This document shows positions 44,601 through 59,600 of a stretch of 64,000 bases of DNA, piece after piece. Position 1 is the first letter of the stretch; each line of letters opens with the position of its first letter. Below the pieces are notes generated by a model. The model searched no databases. It had not been told where the DNA came from and saw only the letters and a list, made by a program, of their open reading frames with translations. The DNA is from Watersipora subatra. Its lineage: Eukaryota; Bryozoa; Gymnolaemata; Cheilostomatida; Watersiporidae. The DNA lies in NCBI RefSeq assembly GCF_963576615.1, contig NC_088717.1, positions 31,619,324-31,683,323 of the forward strand, read 5' to 3'. The translations under genes were made by a program, and so were the position numbers.

Positions 44601-47600
44601 TACTACACATGTTCATATTACATTCCCAAATGGATTTGTTTTGCGTCTACAAGCTAGCATATCTTTACATGCAGATTTCAAACTCGTTTACGGGTCAGAA
44701 AGGTGGCCTGGACTCTTACATACTAAATCAGGTACTCTTACTGTGCAGGTCAAAGTGCTGAAGGAATCCGCACAACAGCTGGCCTCCAGTCAGCCAGACA
44801 ATGAAGAAGAAGTGAAGGAAAAACTGGAGCAAGTACTGAGACAATGGGATGAACTGAAGGAGAAGGTAGGATCACTAAAGTCAATACCTAAAAGCTCATA
44901 AAACTGGCCAGTCTAAGAGGTGCTGTAACCTGCAGCCGTTCTGGTATTGTAGGCAGCTGAAAAGAAGGGAAAGCTGGTAGAGTCACACAAGCTTCAATCC
45001 TTCTTGGCAGACCACAGAGACCTCATCAGCTGGGCAACAGACATGAAGGCGCGAATGAGGGCTGATGAACTTGCTCAGGATGTCAGCGGCGCAGAGAACC
45101 TTCTGGAAAGACATCAGGAGCACAAAGGTTCGCTCTTAAGACTGCAATCAGGAAATGGCTGTTATCAAGTCCTAGAAAATATGTTAACCCAATTATAAAT
45201 GCAACCCTAACATGAATGTGCAGCGCCTTTGTTTTGATGTGTTTTAACTCGTATTAGTCTGGTTGCCACAGGGCATTTTTGTCACTTTTTTTTACAAAGG
45301 AGGCAGGACTAGGGGGTATAACGGGTCTTAGGCCTAAAGGTTTACTTGCAACGTTGTTCGCATTGCAGTTATTTGGTATCAAAAGGTTCATCATGTTTTA
45401 CTCTGCTGTGTTGTAGGTACAAAATATGTGAAAATGAGATTACAAGTTCTTAAAAGCTAAAAACAAACAGTTAATCGCAACCATCACGAAAACGCCGTAG
45501 ATTGGAGTTCATTTTCAAAACGGCTCAAATGGGACATAGTCAAACAAGATGGCTTCTGTTTACACTTTCATGCAACCTCATTCGTCGAAATATTTTCTCA
45601 AATAAACTTCACGCATTCAATGAAACCGTGTCTATTGTCCTTACGCGGCTATTTCATCATCATTGTAACGCTGTCACTCTGAGCACTGATATCTCAAAAC
45701 CTACCGTAGAAATTCGTTTAATTTTTTAATTTTAGCTCGAAGGAATGCATATCATCCTTTGATAAACATGAGCCTGTTAGTCACATGTGATTGTCGAAAA
45801 ATGCTGCAGAAATTGTTCGCGCTATTTAGTAAGATGTACGGGTCACATGATCAGATTACGACTAGATTACTAGACCAAGCTGAAACAAAACTGTAACATA
45901 GCGAGCATCTATATTTGATACGGGCTTTTCGGTAGAACCTGAAGGGTTTGCCCTAAACTAGTGCTACGAGACGTTTTATATTAAGCTTTTTATTGGCCTT
46001 TCAATTCACCTGATAACACCACGTGTCGAAACAATAACCATGTTGGCTTGAGTACGTCACCAAAATAAAAATATTTTAGCCTGCGGCGCTTTCGTAATGG
46101 CTGCGATTAATCGTTCGTTTTGTAACTTAAGAGCTTGTAATCACATTTTCACATACTTTGCACCTACAACACAGCAGAGTAAGACTTGGTAAATCTTTTG
46201 ATTCCAAATAACTGAAACTTGAATTTTGTTGCAAGTAACCATTTAACTATTAAACCAGAGCATATTTTACCTTCTGAGTTACACCTGCCGGTGATACTAT
46301 TGTTAAGCATCAATAATTAGCCATTTACAGGGTGAGTAGAAATACACAAACCATTTTTTTCTTACGCCATGTGCAATTAGCCAAATCAACCAATCAGTTC
46401 TACAGACAAAGATCTAGACGTTTTTTTATACAGCAGCAGTGTATGGCCGACGACAGCAATTACCGTACTTTGCAGATTATTAGCCGCTACTTTTTTCTGA
46501 CGATTTGAGTCATGTGGCTTATATAAGGGTGCGGCTATTCTGTGGCTTTTTCTTTCATCGCTAGGGCACATTAACCAGAATCTCCGGTTAATGCGTCTCT
46601 AGCAGTGAAAGAAAATACGAAACAATGCCTAACGGTACTGTTCCGTTAGGCACTAGTTTAAAAGCGTCGGTTAATACGAAACAGTGCCGTTGGGCACTGT
46701 TCCGTTTTAAACAGCAAAGTTGCTGCCGCATTACAAAGCACCGTCCTGAGTTCTGCGGCCTATACAAGGGTGCGGCTTATGTATTGTTTTATTATCGTTT
46801 TTTGGAAAATAAAGCATATGCAGCTTATATAGGGGTGCAGTTTATAGTCCGTAAAGTATGGTAGGTACTTGGTCTGTGTTTGGTATCGCTTGGTTAGAAA
46901 CTGTCATTATCATTGGTAGTAGCAGTAAAAAATTAATATCTTTACTTAAGTTAAGTACTTACTTAAGTACTGCTAGCTATCGTGGATTGCATAAGTCATT
47001 ACAATAGAGTACCACATCCTAGCAAGATGATAAGCTTCACTAATGGAAACAAGCCGGTAGTAGAATGTGTTTTTTGGTGAGCTATTGAACGGTACTGTAT
47101 GTACAAAGAGCCCGAGAGGTCCATTGGAAGCCACCTTAACAACTCAAACAGCTCGTCTCTTGTAAAGACTATACTGAATGCTAGATGACATTTACTCGTG
47201 AGTCAAAATGTCAAAGAACTTCCCAAGCTGCAAGGAATCTCAAATCTGAAGAAACTAGGTAAAAAATCAGCAAACCCGTTCGTCTACTTCATCCTTTCTT
47301 AAATAATCAAATGATTAATCATTCAAAAAGTAAATGCAACGATTCATTGATAATTTTGCAAACTCTCCACTTAATCACTAATCGGCAAAAATTGTGTACT
47401 GCGATTCAATGGATAAATGATGTAGATTATACTTCCATACGATTCCATATGATACATATTGGTAATAAACTATACATCAAACTGCTGTCCGCTTTTGATT
47501 AGGTGAGCTATTGAGGTATAAAGTTGTTGTTGTACCCACACGGTCTATATATCTGCATCTAAAGATGTCTCATAAATCCTGTTGCAGTCTCATTACCTGC

Positions 47601-50600
47601 CAAGTTACTTTGGTCATCCGGTCAAATCTCACAACCAAGTAAACCTCTCCCAAGCACAGGTTTCACAATTGTATCTGAAACGCATCAGCCAATGAGTTGT
47701 TTGAGCAGTGTTGAACGGATTACATAACACTATACCTCAGATATTTATCACGGCTCAGTTGTACCATTCAAACTTTCACAAAGTATATGGTAAGAGTGTA
47801 ACAAAAAACCACACATGGAAAAACTGTGACTCAGTAAAGCTTTGTAATTGAAAGTCTCAAGAGGAAACAGTAGACGTTAGCAAGTGAGACAATTAGGGTA
47901 CTTGTATAATATTTTAGTCATTGTGTTTAGATGCGGCCATGGCTACTCACTGCATTTGCAACTTACTCATGACCAATGATCGCAGCTGTCTGAATAAGAT
48001 AAAAACTGAAGACATTTAGTAACTCTTTACTTTTTATGTTCTTTCACCACTATTTATTCCATTATTATTGATGCCTCCTATTCATAACAAACAACCATCA
48101 TGGCATCTATTCAACACTAAATTGTATCTACAACAAACTTCTGGCTCTTGTTTGGCTCAAAATCTTAGGCAGGACATGCTATTTGTTTTGCTTAAAGAAC
48201 ATTTTCAGACAGATGTCAGTAATATAGTTGATCTTCTCATCGTCACCATTACCACAGCTATCTTTACTTATAATAATTGTGTTCATCTTGCAAGTAGCAT
48301 CATTCATATCCATTTGGTGGTCCTTCTGTTTTGCAACCTATCAATAAAAATATACATATATAATCAATGAAAAGGTTCATGTATTAGTTATAAAGCTTAC
48401 TATCATGTCTGAATGGCAAAATAGACATGTACATGTATATTTCTTCAATCAAGGACAAACATTAGACAGCAGTTTTCTTAGTGAAAAGGGTTCTTGAAAG
48501 GTTCAATTTTGCTCTATACAGCTCTATACTTTTTTTCACATGGTGTGAGATTCACTTGCAGCTTGAGAAGCACTTTGATATCTTGGTTCACTAGCAGACT
48601 CATCCAGCATTATGTATTTAGATGAGTCAACAATGCGGGTTGTTGCTTTAATTTGTTTGCAACGATCCTCGCAGGCTCTTTGCAAATATTGCTCCACAGC
48701 TCACAAAAATGTCCCGATTACCGTGATTACCGGCTTGCATCTTTTTAGTAAAGCGTATTAGCTTATTGAGATGTAATGCTCGATTGTAAGGAATTATGCA
48801 ATCGTGATAACTAGCTGCGAGAATAAATTTAAATAGAAATATAAATTTTTCACTGCTACTACTAGCGTTAACGACGGCCTCTAGCTGATCATTAATGGAA
48901 GCAGACTAAAGACTTGACTGCTATCGATACAAGCAAATATTCACCGTATAACAAATATCCAGAATTGGGTCTACAGTTACGATTGGCTTATTTGACAAAC
49001 TGTTCATTGCGTAAGAAAAATATTTTTTGTACTTCTACTCACCATTTAATAGCTACTTGTCAGCTTATCAACTAAAAAAGCCATAGGGCACCGAATTACT
49101 AAATACTAGGCAAACAAGATAATACAATTGATAAGCTACCATAGACCGACCCCATTCTCTGCCACTTGTTGACACAATAAGGGTGTATGGCAGCCATACT
49201 ATTGGTAAAATTAGATCATTCTCGATTGCTTGCGTAAAAACATAATCTCTCCAATGCTTTTTCTTGCAGGAGAGATTGACTCACGAGCAGACAGCTTCAG
49301 TGAGGCGATGAACAGTGGTAATGACATTTCTTCACTTTCTCCTGAAATTTCCGATAAGCTTGAGGACCTCGAAAAAGAAAAGCAAGAAGTGAATGATCTA
49401 TGGGATGAGAAGTTAATAGAGTACAACCAATGCATGGACCTTCAACTATTCTTCAGGTTGGCTTGTTTGGTTCACAAGCTATGTGTGTCAAAATAATTCT
49501 CTCCCTTGAGTTGATTCACTTGAGTTGATTCACTTGAGTTCTCTCGTGTGAGTTGACTCACTTGATTTGACTCACTTTAGTTGGCATACTTGAGTTGACA
49601 CTTAAATCGACCCATTTGAGTTGAATGACTTTAGTTGATTCAATTGAATTGACTCACTTGGATTGACTCACTTGAGCTGATGTACTTGAGTTAGCACACT
49701 CGAGTTGACTCACTCGAGTTGACACACTCGAGTGTGTCAACTCGAGTGTGTCAACTCGAGTGTCAACTCGAGTTGACTCACTCTAGTTTACTGACCTGAA
49801 ACACGTTTTCTCTTTCTAGAATTCCAAATGCACTCTCTCTTTAGTATCTTTAGTATGTATGAACTCTGCTATACCGCCATTTAGTAGTTTATGAGATAGC
49901 TAAGAGTACTGCTATGTAGTTGAGTAGACTGACTACTAGAGTTCTACAATACTTGTTAAGCACTCAGCTGATCTGATATGTTACTTTTTACAGAGATGCT
50001 GAGCAAGCTGAAACCTGGATGGCTAAGCAAGAAGCCTTCCTCAGCAACGAAGATCTAGGTGACTCCCTGGACTCAGCTGAGGCACTTCTTAAAAAGCACA
50101 ATGACTTTGAGACTTCTCTTGCTGCCCAAGATGTCAAATTCTCACTTCTCGATGAGTTTGCCAAGGTCAGTTTCTGAGCCTTCATGTTATTTTAGTCAAA
50201 TGCGAATCGTGTTTTGATGCTATCTACTATTGTGATTGTTGTTAATCAACCCTTACTAAATTATTTATCGTCTATGTGGGCCATATAGCGCCCTGCTCAT
50301 AGTGAGCTCTACATTTTTCTCTGTGTACCAGAGGCTGGTGAGCAACGAGCACTATGCAGCCTCTGATGTCACAGACAGACGAATAGACCTTAACGATCGG
50401 AGAGATACACTAAACCAATCGTCAAAGGAGAGGAGAGAAAAACTTGAGGCATCGTATTCCTACCAGCTGTTTGAGAGAGACTGTGATGAGTCGAATGTGT
50501 GGATTAGTGAAAAGATGAGGATCGCAAAGGATGAAAACTACAGAGATCCTACAAACCTTCAAGGTATTTGTGTAAAACTACAGAGATCCTACAAACCTTC

Positions 50601-53600
50601 AAGGTGTTTGTGTAAAACTACAGAGATCTACAAACCTTCAAGGTGTTTGTGTAAAACTACAGAGATCTACAAACCTTCAAGGTATTTGTGTAAAACTACA
50701 GAGATCTACAAACCTTCAAGCTATTTTTGTATTTACGGCTCTCACATTGCCCTAAATTTACTCATTCTGAAAACTGCTTACTTTTCTTTCCTACTTTACC
50801 TCTTGTGTACAACATTATCCTGAGTTTCTGTTATAACCTTGTAATTTCTTCTATATAAGTAAAGACTTTTGGAATTGTCTGCCCGATACTACTTCAGTTG
50901 CTGTTAGATTAATAAGCGAGACTTAAGTCGTACATTGTCAAGCAAGATGAAATCATAAGGTTATTGTATCACTAGCATCATGCGCTGCAGGTATTAGTGT
51001 GGGAGATCATACGCTGCGGGTGTTAGTGTGGGAGATCATATGCTGCAGGTGTTAGTGTGGGAGATCATATGCTGCAGGTGTTAGTGTGGGAGATCATATG
51101 CTGCAGGTGTTAGTGTGGGAGATCATATGCTGCAGGTGTTAGTGTGGGAGATCATATGCTGCAGGTGTTAGTGTGGGGGATCATATGCTGCAGGTGTTAG
51201 TGTGGGAGATCATATGCTGCAGGTGTTAGTGTGGGAGATCATATGCTGCAGGTGTTAGTGTGGGAGATCATATGCTGCAGGTGTTAGTGTGGGAGATCAT
51301 ATGCTGCAGGTGTTAGTGTGGGGGATCATATGCTGCAGGTGTTAGTGTGGGAGATCATATGCTGCAGGTGTTAGTGTGGGAAATCAAGCGAAAAATAATC
51401 AATATGAAAAGCTGAATTTTCATTTAAATTATCACATGCTTTGGATTGAAGATGTGAGATAGCGCATGAGGCCATGCGACTTTATTCAGGCTAGTTAATG
51501 TACCTACACTCAAAAAGTTGCTTTAGCCATTTTTGACACAGACCTCATGCATAATACTTCTATTACAGTAACTAGCACACTGGTGGTGCCCTGCGGTGTG
51601 AGAGATGGTCATGTGTAATAAGTATGTCCACAATTATCCTTAGATGTAGAAAGGTTATCAAGTGGGGCGGTGGTAGCGCGCGGGCCTCTGAATCTGAGCA
51701 TCCAAAATATTGGGTTCTATTCATGTGCAGTGAAAACTTTTTTCTAACACTCGGGGTAGCTATGGACTAACACGGCTCTTATTATAGTAAAGATTTCTAA
51801 CTAGTGTCTGAGTAAGGCGAATTATGTGTTCAAGCTGTTAGAATAGCTCACAAGAGGCTGAGTTTCTACAGCATTCCTCTTAGATAGTTTAGCAAACATG
51901 TAGAGTTTATCACTGATAGCATGCATGGCTGCATGATCATGTACACCTGGTATGTCTGGTATGTGTAATGTAAATACATTCACTGTCTATTTATGGGCTA
52001 GGCAATCTTGTTATTTCTGAGGTAAGTTGTAGTCAGCCAGCCTGCCTCATACTGGAGACCACTCAGGGGTGGTACTGACAGGGCCTGAGTGTAAGCATTA
52101 AGTTAGTCAATTTACACTTGTCCTGCTTTGTGCACAAGTATATTTGGCTTTGACAATCCGTATCATTGAAATCAAACGAACACTGACGGTTTCTCTGTAA
52201 CCCAAGTTAATGATGTTTGCCCATTCAAAATTAATTCCAAATATTCCAAGCCCAAAAAAATACTTTTCTTAATATTATATTTTGGCAGTTTTATTTCTCT
52301 TTAAAAACCATATTTCATCCGTAAAAAGCGAATATGGCAAATTTTTCTATGCGTGTAGATGTCACAGATGTACCTGGAAAAGTCTGATAGTCGACTATAT
52401 TGAATGCAGCTGTCTACGCATCTGGCTCTTCTGTCGTAACAGATGCACCCGCCATTTATGTAACGTAATTGTTGGAATTGAATGAAAAATGACCAGAAAA
52501 CTGGTCATTCTGATGGCTGTTGTTCACACCAAGTTTTCAGCAGACAGGAGATAGTCTCAATTACCATTATAGACAACGTTGTAATGTTAACAGTATTCGA
52601 TCTTTGATCGGCTTCAAGTGACAACCAGTCATTGTGCATTGAGAGGTATTGTGTCATCAGAAATTGTTTCACTTTTTCAGTTTGGGGGCAGATAACCCTT
52701 CTCTAATTAGATCATTTCCGAGTTCAATGAGTAACTCATCCATGCTGGTTGGGTGTAATTAACTGTATAAACCTAAAACCTGGTAATATCTCTGTATACC
52801 AGATTTGTCATCTTTTGCATCTTCTGCATATGATTACCAGGTAAGCAGACAAAGCATGAAGCATTTGCTTCTGAAGTTGCTTCAAATGAATCAAGAATTT
52901 CGAAGAACAAGGAGACAGCAGAAGAGCTTATTTCTCATGAGCATTACATGTCTGAAATCATCAGGTATATTTAATCATAAGTATCATTCAGATATCACAA
53001 CTTGGCAACCACCATCAGGTTTATATAAGTAATTAGACTTTATCCCGGGATCGCTTGCCCATGCTCGCACTTATTACACTTGAGTTTATTTGCTGAGAGA
53101 CAAGTGTCAGTTGTTTTCTACCTATAGTCATTTGAGCCATTTATCTAATGGTATCGTATTTGCAGTAGAAGGGCGGAGGAATTAGAGTCGTGCTGGGAGG
53201 GCCTGAGAGAGGCTACGGACAAGAAGACAAAGGGCCTCAATGAGGCTATGGAGGAGCAGCAGTATAACAGGAATGTTGAAGACTTTGAGATCTGGCTGGC
53301 GGAAGTGGAAGCGCAACTGCTGAGTGAAGACTATGGCAAAGATCTCACCTCAGTCCAGAACTTGCAGAAGAAGCATGCTCTTCTTGATGCCGACATCAAC
53401 TCTCGTCAGGTAATGTTGACGGAGTTCCCTCAGGTTTTTCTTCACATCATTTGCTCTGCAGCTCAGTGTGGACTTATGCTCTCTTTTTGCTGTTCTGAGA
53501 GAATATATCATCTTATGTTTAGTTCTGGAGATTTCAAAATCTAGTTTGTACTGCATTTTTACCCTTGTTGCTGCTCATGCAACATATCTTTCACTGTTTT

Positions 53601-56600
53601 TTCTGTCAGGATCGTATGAATAACATCAACCAGTTGGCGAACGATTTTGCCGCTAGTGACCACTTTAATACCGATGTAATAGATGGTAAGCGGAGGAATG
53701 TTGGAGAGCGGTATGAAGCTATCCAAGAGCCTCTTAGGGCTAGGGAGGAGAAACTCAATCAGGCCCTACTGCTGCAACAGTTTCTCAGAGATGCTGAGGA
53801 TGAACTGGAGTGGATCAGAGAGAAGGAACCGCTAGCCAGTAGCACAAACAGGGGGCGGGACCTGATTGGGGTTCAGAACCTTATCAAGTTAGTTATTACT
53901 CTTGTATTCTTCCATTTAGCTCGGATGAAAATGGGTGTCGCACCAATAACATTTCATGTAAAAGTTATGCATAGCTTTGAAGTATCACGCAGACTAGTTA
54001 CGTGTTATTTTGTTGTCAAGGAAGCACCAGGCCTTGGAGACTGAGCTCGAAAACCGGCAGAGCAGAATCAATGATGTTATGAGAGCTGGTGAGGCGATGG
54101 TTGATGGAGAGCATTTCGCTGCTGAACAGATAGATAGCAAGGTAGGAGACGCAGCTAACTGATAATTGACGGTAGATTGGCAGCGTTTTTGGTCGTTCCA
54201 AGTGATGCTGACCGCAATCTTTCTAGTTCAGTTTGATATTCATTCTGTTTCTGTAAAAAATCTGGCTTTAAACCACATAGCGTGAGTTGAAACAATTAGT
54301 AATCATTGTGTCTGTATTTGTTAATTGCCTGTGGTAAACATCTATGCTTTTGTACATGAACAGAACAAGGAGCTGGAGGAGAGATGGACAGAACTAAAGA
54401 CTGCTGCCGAGCAAAGAAGAGAATTGCTTGATGACTCGCTACATGCCCATCAGTACTTCACTGATGCCAACGAGGCAGAAAGCTGGATGACTGAGAAAGT
54501 ATGTTACTCTATCCACCTCTCTATCCTCCATGTAGCTTTGTATCCAGAATGGTCGCTTATCACCTCTGGTATAATTTGCTTTGAAATTACCGGGCCTAGC
54601 TGCATTAATAATGGCCTGTACCGTTTCTGAACTACAACATTTCAGTTTTAAACTATAATAAAGGTGTCAATCATAGTCAATACATCTATAATAGAAATGT
54701 CAATCACAGTCAATAAATCAATGACAGAAATTTCAATCACTGTCAATAAATCAATGACAGAAGTGTCAATCACAGTCAATAACGCTATGATAGACGTGTC
54801 AATCACAGTCAATAAATAAATGATAGAAGTGTCAATCACAGTCAATAAATAAATTATAGAAGTGTCGATCACAGTCAATAAAGCTATGATAGAAGTGTTA
54901 ATCATAGTCAATAAAGCTATAATAGAAGTGTCAATCTTAGTCAATAAATCAATGACAGAAATGTCAATCACAGTCAATAACGCTATGATAGAAGTGTTAA
55001 TCATAGTCAATAAGCTATGATAGAAGTGTCAATCACAGTCAATAAAGCTATGATAGAAATGTCAATCACAGTCAATAAATCTATGATAGACGTGTCAGTC
55101 AATAAATAAATGATAGAAGTGTCGATCACAGTCAATAAATCTATGATAGAAGTGTTAATCATAGTCAATAAAGCTATAATAGAAGTGTTAATCATAGTCA
55201 ATAAATAAATGATAGAAGTGTCAATCACAGTCAATAAATAAATGATAGAAGTGTCGATCACAGTCAATAAAGCTATGATAGAAGTGTTAATCATAGTCAA
55301 TAAAGCTATAATAGAAGTGTCCAATCAATCAATAAATCAATGACAGAAATGTCAATCACAATCAATAACGCTATGATAGAAGTGTTAATCACAGTCAATA
55401 AAGTTAAGCTGAAGTGTGTTCAGTGGCTGTTGGTCAAATAATCTTTAAATAGGCTGTGGTTGAGTTGTCGGAAGAGTGCTATGGTCTAAATTTCTTTGAC
55501 TTTACCATCTAGTTTTTACGTTCTAGACTTATCTATAAAGCTTTAAAAGTCTATTTAAAGGTTGACTTGCAACAAGATTCACATTACAGTTATTTGGTAT
55601 TTAAAGATTCACCATGTCTTACTCTGTTGTGTTGTAGGTGCCAAATACGTGAAAATATGATTACAAGCCCTTAAAAGCTCGAAAACGAAAAGCCGTCGTA
55701 GATTGGAATCTGTTTATTTATCTGACGTAGTCATTACAGTTTGATTATTGTTTTGTCACGTGATGTTCTCACGTGAATTGAAAGGCCAATAAAAAGCTCA
55801 ATATAAAACTTATCGTAGCACTAGTTTATGACAAACACTTCGGGTTTTACCGAAATCCCCGTATCAAATATAGATGCTCGCTACTTTACAGTTTTGTTTC
55901 GGCATTATTCAATCGTCAAGGCATAATCTGATCACGTGACCCAATACTTCGCAAATAATTTTTGCAGCATTTTTCGATTATTACAGGTAACCAACAGGCT
56001 CGTCATGATTATCAGACAATGATATGTACTCCTTCGAGCTAAGGTTAAAAAGTTTAACGATTTTTTACGGTAAGTTATAAGATATCAGTGCTGAAAGTGA
56101 CAGCATTACAATGACGATAAAACAGATGCGTAAGAACAATAGACATGGTTTTATTGAATGCGTGAAGTATATTTGTGAAAATATTTCGACGAATGAGGTT
56201 GCATGAAAGAGTTGCATGAAACAGGAACCATCCTGTAACACCTACGTCCCATTTGAGCCGTTTTGGAAAGCGAATCCAAACTACGGCGGTCTCGTGTGGC
56301 TGCGATTAACTGTTCATTTTTTTAGCTTTTAAGGGCTTGTAATCACATTCCCATATATTTTGCACCTACAACACAACAGAGTAAGACATGGTGAATCTTA
56401 TGATACCAAATAACTGTAATGTGAATTTTGTTGCAAGTCAACCTTTAATGACGAAAGGGAACTACATGTAACTGTTACCTTTCTGTTTATTATTTCATTT
56501 TATACTCATTACACATTACTTATTTTATTATATACTCATTACATGTTACTTATCTTATTATATACTCATTACATGTTACTTATATTATTATATACTCATT

Positions 56601-59600
56601 ACATGTTACTTATCTTATTATATACCCATTACATGTTACTTATCTTATTATATACACATTACATGTTACTTATCTTATTATATACTCATTACATGTTACT
56701 TATCTTATTATATACTCATTACATGTTACTTATCTTATTATATACCCATTACATGTTACTTATCTTATTATATACCCATTACATGTTACTTATCTTATTA
56801 TATACACATTACATGTTACTTATCTTATTATATACTCATTACATGTTACTTATCTTATTATATACCCATTACATGTTACTTATCTTATTATATACCCATT
56901 ACATGTTACTTATCTTATTATATACCCATTACATGTTACTTATCTTATTATATACTCATTACACATTACTTATCTTATTATATACCCATTACATATTACT
57001 TATCTTATTATATACCCATTACATGTTACTTATCTTATTATATACCCATTACATGTTACTTATCTTATTATATACCCATTACATGTTACTTATCTTATTA
57101 TATACTCATTACATGTTACTTATCTTATTATATACCCATTACATGTTACTTATTTTATTATATACTCATTACATGTTACTTATCTTATTATATACCCATT
57201 ACATATTACTTATCTTATTATATACACATTACATGTTACTTATCTTATTATATACCCATTACACGTTACTTATCTTATTATATACCCATTACATATTACT
57301 TATCTTATTATATACCCATTACATGTTACTTATCTTATTATATACCCATTACATGTTACTTATCTTATTATATACCCATTACATGTTACTTATCTTATTA
57401 TATACCCATTACATGTTACTTATCTTATTATATACTCATTACATGTTACTTATCTTATTATATACCCATTACATGTTACTTATCTTATTATATACTCATT
57501 ACATATTACTTATCTTATTATATACCCATTACATGTTACTTATCTTATTATATACCCATTACATGTTACTTATCTTATTATATACACATTACATGTTACT
57601 TATCTTATTATATACTCATTACATGTTACTTATCTTATTATATACCCATTACATGTTACTTATCTTATTATATACACATTACATGTTACTCACATTACTT
57701 ATCTTATTATATACCCATTACATGTTACTTATCTTATTATATACCCATTACATGTTACTTATCTTATTATATACACATTACATGTTACTTATCTTATTAT
57801 ATACTCATTACATGTTACTTATCTTATTATATACCCATTACATGTTACTTATCTTATTATATACTCATTACATGTTACTTATCTTATTATATACTCATTA
57901 CATATTACTTATCTTATTATATACCCATTACATGTTACTTATCTTATTATATACCCATTACATGTTACTTATCTTATTATATACCCATTACATGTTACTT
58001 ATCTTATTATATACCCATTACATGTACTTATCTTATTATATACCCATTACATGTTACTTATCTTATTATATACCCATTACATGTTACTTATCTTATTATA
58101 TACTCATTACATATTACTTATCTTATTATATACCCATTACATGTTACTTATCTTATTATATACCCATTACATGTTACTTATCTTATTATATACCCATTAC
58201 ATGTTACTTATCTTATTATATACCCATTACATGTTACTTATCTTATTATATACCCATTACATGTTACTTATCTTATTATATACCCATTACATGTTACTCA
58301 CATTACTTATCTTTGCTCACTATTATCTAATTGTGTGGATCTGCCTTGTCTGTTTACATCCGTTTTTGAATGTGATTCTATTTGTACTGGTTTCTTGTCA
58401 TACAGGTACCAGTGGTCAGCTCTACAGATTATGGCAAGGATGAGGACAGTGCAGAGGCCCTTCTAAAGCGACACGAGGGGCTCATGGCTGACCTCGATGC
58501 TTATGGAAACACAATAGATAGTCTGAGGAAGCAGGCGCAAGACTGCAAGGTAGGCCTCTTCTTCCATTTCTCCAGTCCTTAACTGGTTGTTTTTCTTCAT
58601 TCTACCCTACAGGATGAAAATATTCTTTGGTCATAAAATTTCGCGAACAGTCAATCCCGCGAATTATTAAATTCAGTGAATAATTAGTTCTATTTTTTTT
58701 TCGCAAGAGCGAATAACTACTGTATCAAATTGAAAACTAGTCGCTAGCCTAGTTTTTAATGTAAATACTAAACGTAATTGAGTTCCAAAACATTTTTAAA
58801 CTCATTGCCTGAGCTTTGAGCTAACACCATTGACAATGCATCACATTTATTTACAAAATTATTCGAGGTTGTCACAAGATATGCAGAATGGGGTCATCGC
58901 GGAAATAGCCGCGAGGCAGAAGTACTAAACGTAGCCGAGTTCCAAAACTTCTTTAAAATCATCGCCAGGCTTCGAGCTTTGTTGCCATTGCATCAAACTT
59001 TACAAAATTATTCAAGGTTTCTACAAGTTATTCGCATGGCTTCAGCATAGCAAAAAAGCTCTCCTAGTCTTTTTACATTAGAATCAACTCCATCAATCTC
59101 TAATACCGAAGTCAAGGACGCTCATGATTCTGATCCGGACATTATGGTATGTATTTGATTTGCAGTGCAGATACGTTTTTCCATAATCAACTGCATTAGT
59201 TAATTCTTTTGTTTAAAAACTGATCGCTTTCATCAAATACTTCAGCTATTGTTTTTTTACTTCCTCAACACTCGTTAATATTTTTTCTTTTTTGTGTTTA
59301 CTGCAGATTGAGAATGAAACAACCTACTCCGATTACAAAAACTAGAGACAAGTAGTAATATTCATCAAGGCAGGAATATTGGCAGAGAAGCAACCAGTCA
59401 ACCTAGACCCCTTCATCGACAACAACTCCTTGATATCGCTATAGCAAGCATGATTAAATTATATATTTTATTTCATGTATAGATGCATTATAATTTATTA
59501 AAAACTTGAGTGTACAAATAAAATAGTTCAAATACAAATAAAATTTTACAAACGATGAATGGAGTAAATATAAACAGTTTAGTCCATATGGCGGTTGTCT

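Noticed and set aside
43780..44901. Long frames [10 protein letters not shown] / KVYQSVHAV overlapping spectrin exons 6 and 7
   Set aside because: The frame reads through the 30-bp array in intron 6; the exons are bounded by good splice sites and the protein matches spectrin only when the array is removed.
50302..50823. Exon 11 extended as a 173-codon frame
   Set aside because: The conserved protein ends at the first donor (50563); the extension repeats the exon end and then runs into intron sequence.
54648..55324. Minus-strand [10 protein letters not shown] repeat frames
   Set aside because: Artefacts of the 33-bp minisatellite in spectrin intron 16.
56543..58330. 595-codon open frame of [10 protein letters not shown] repeats, resembling a membrane protein
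   Set aside because: It is a 30-bp intronic minisatellite whose period is a multiple of three; the frame starts and ends within spectrin intron 16 and has no coding context.
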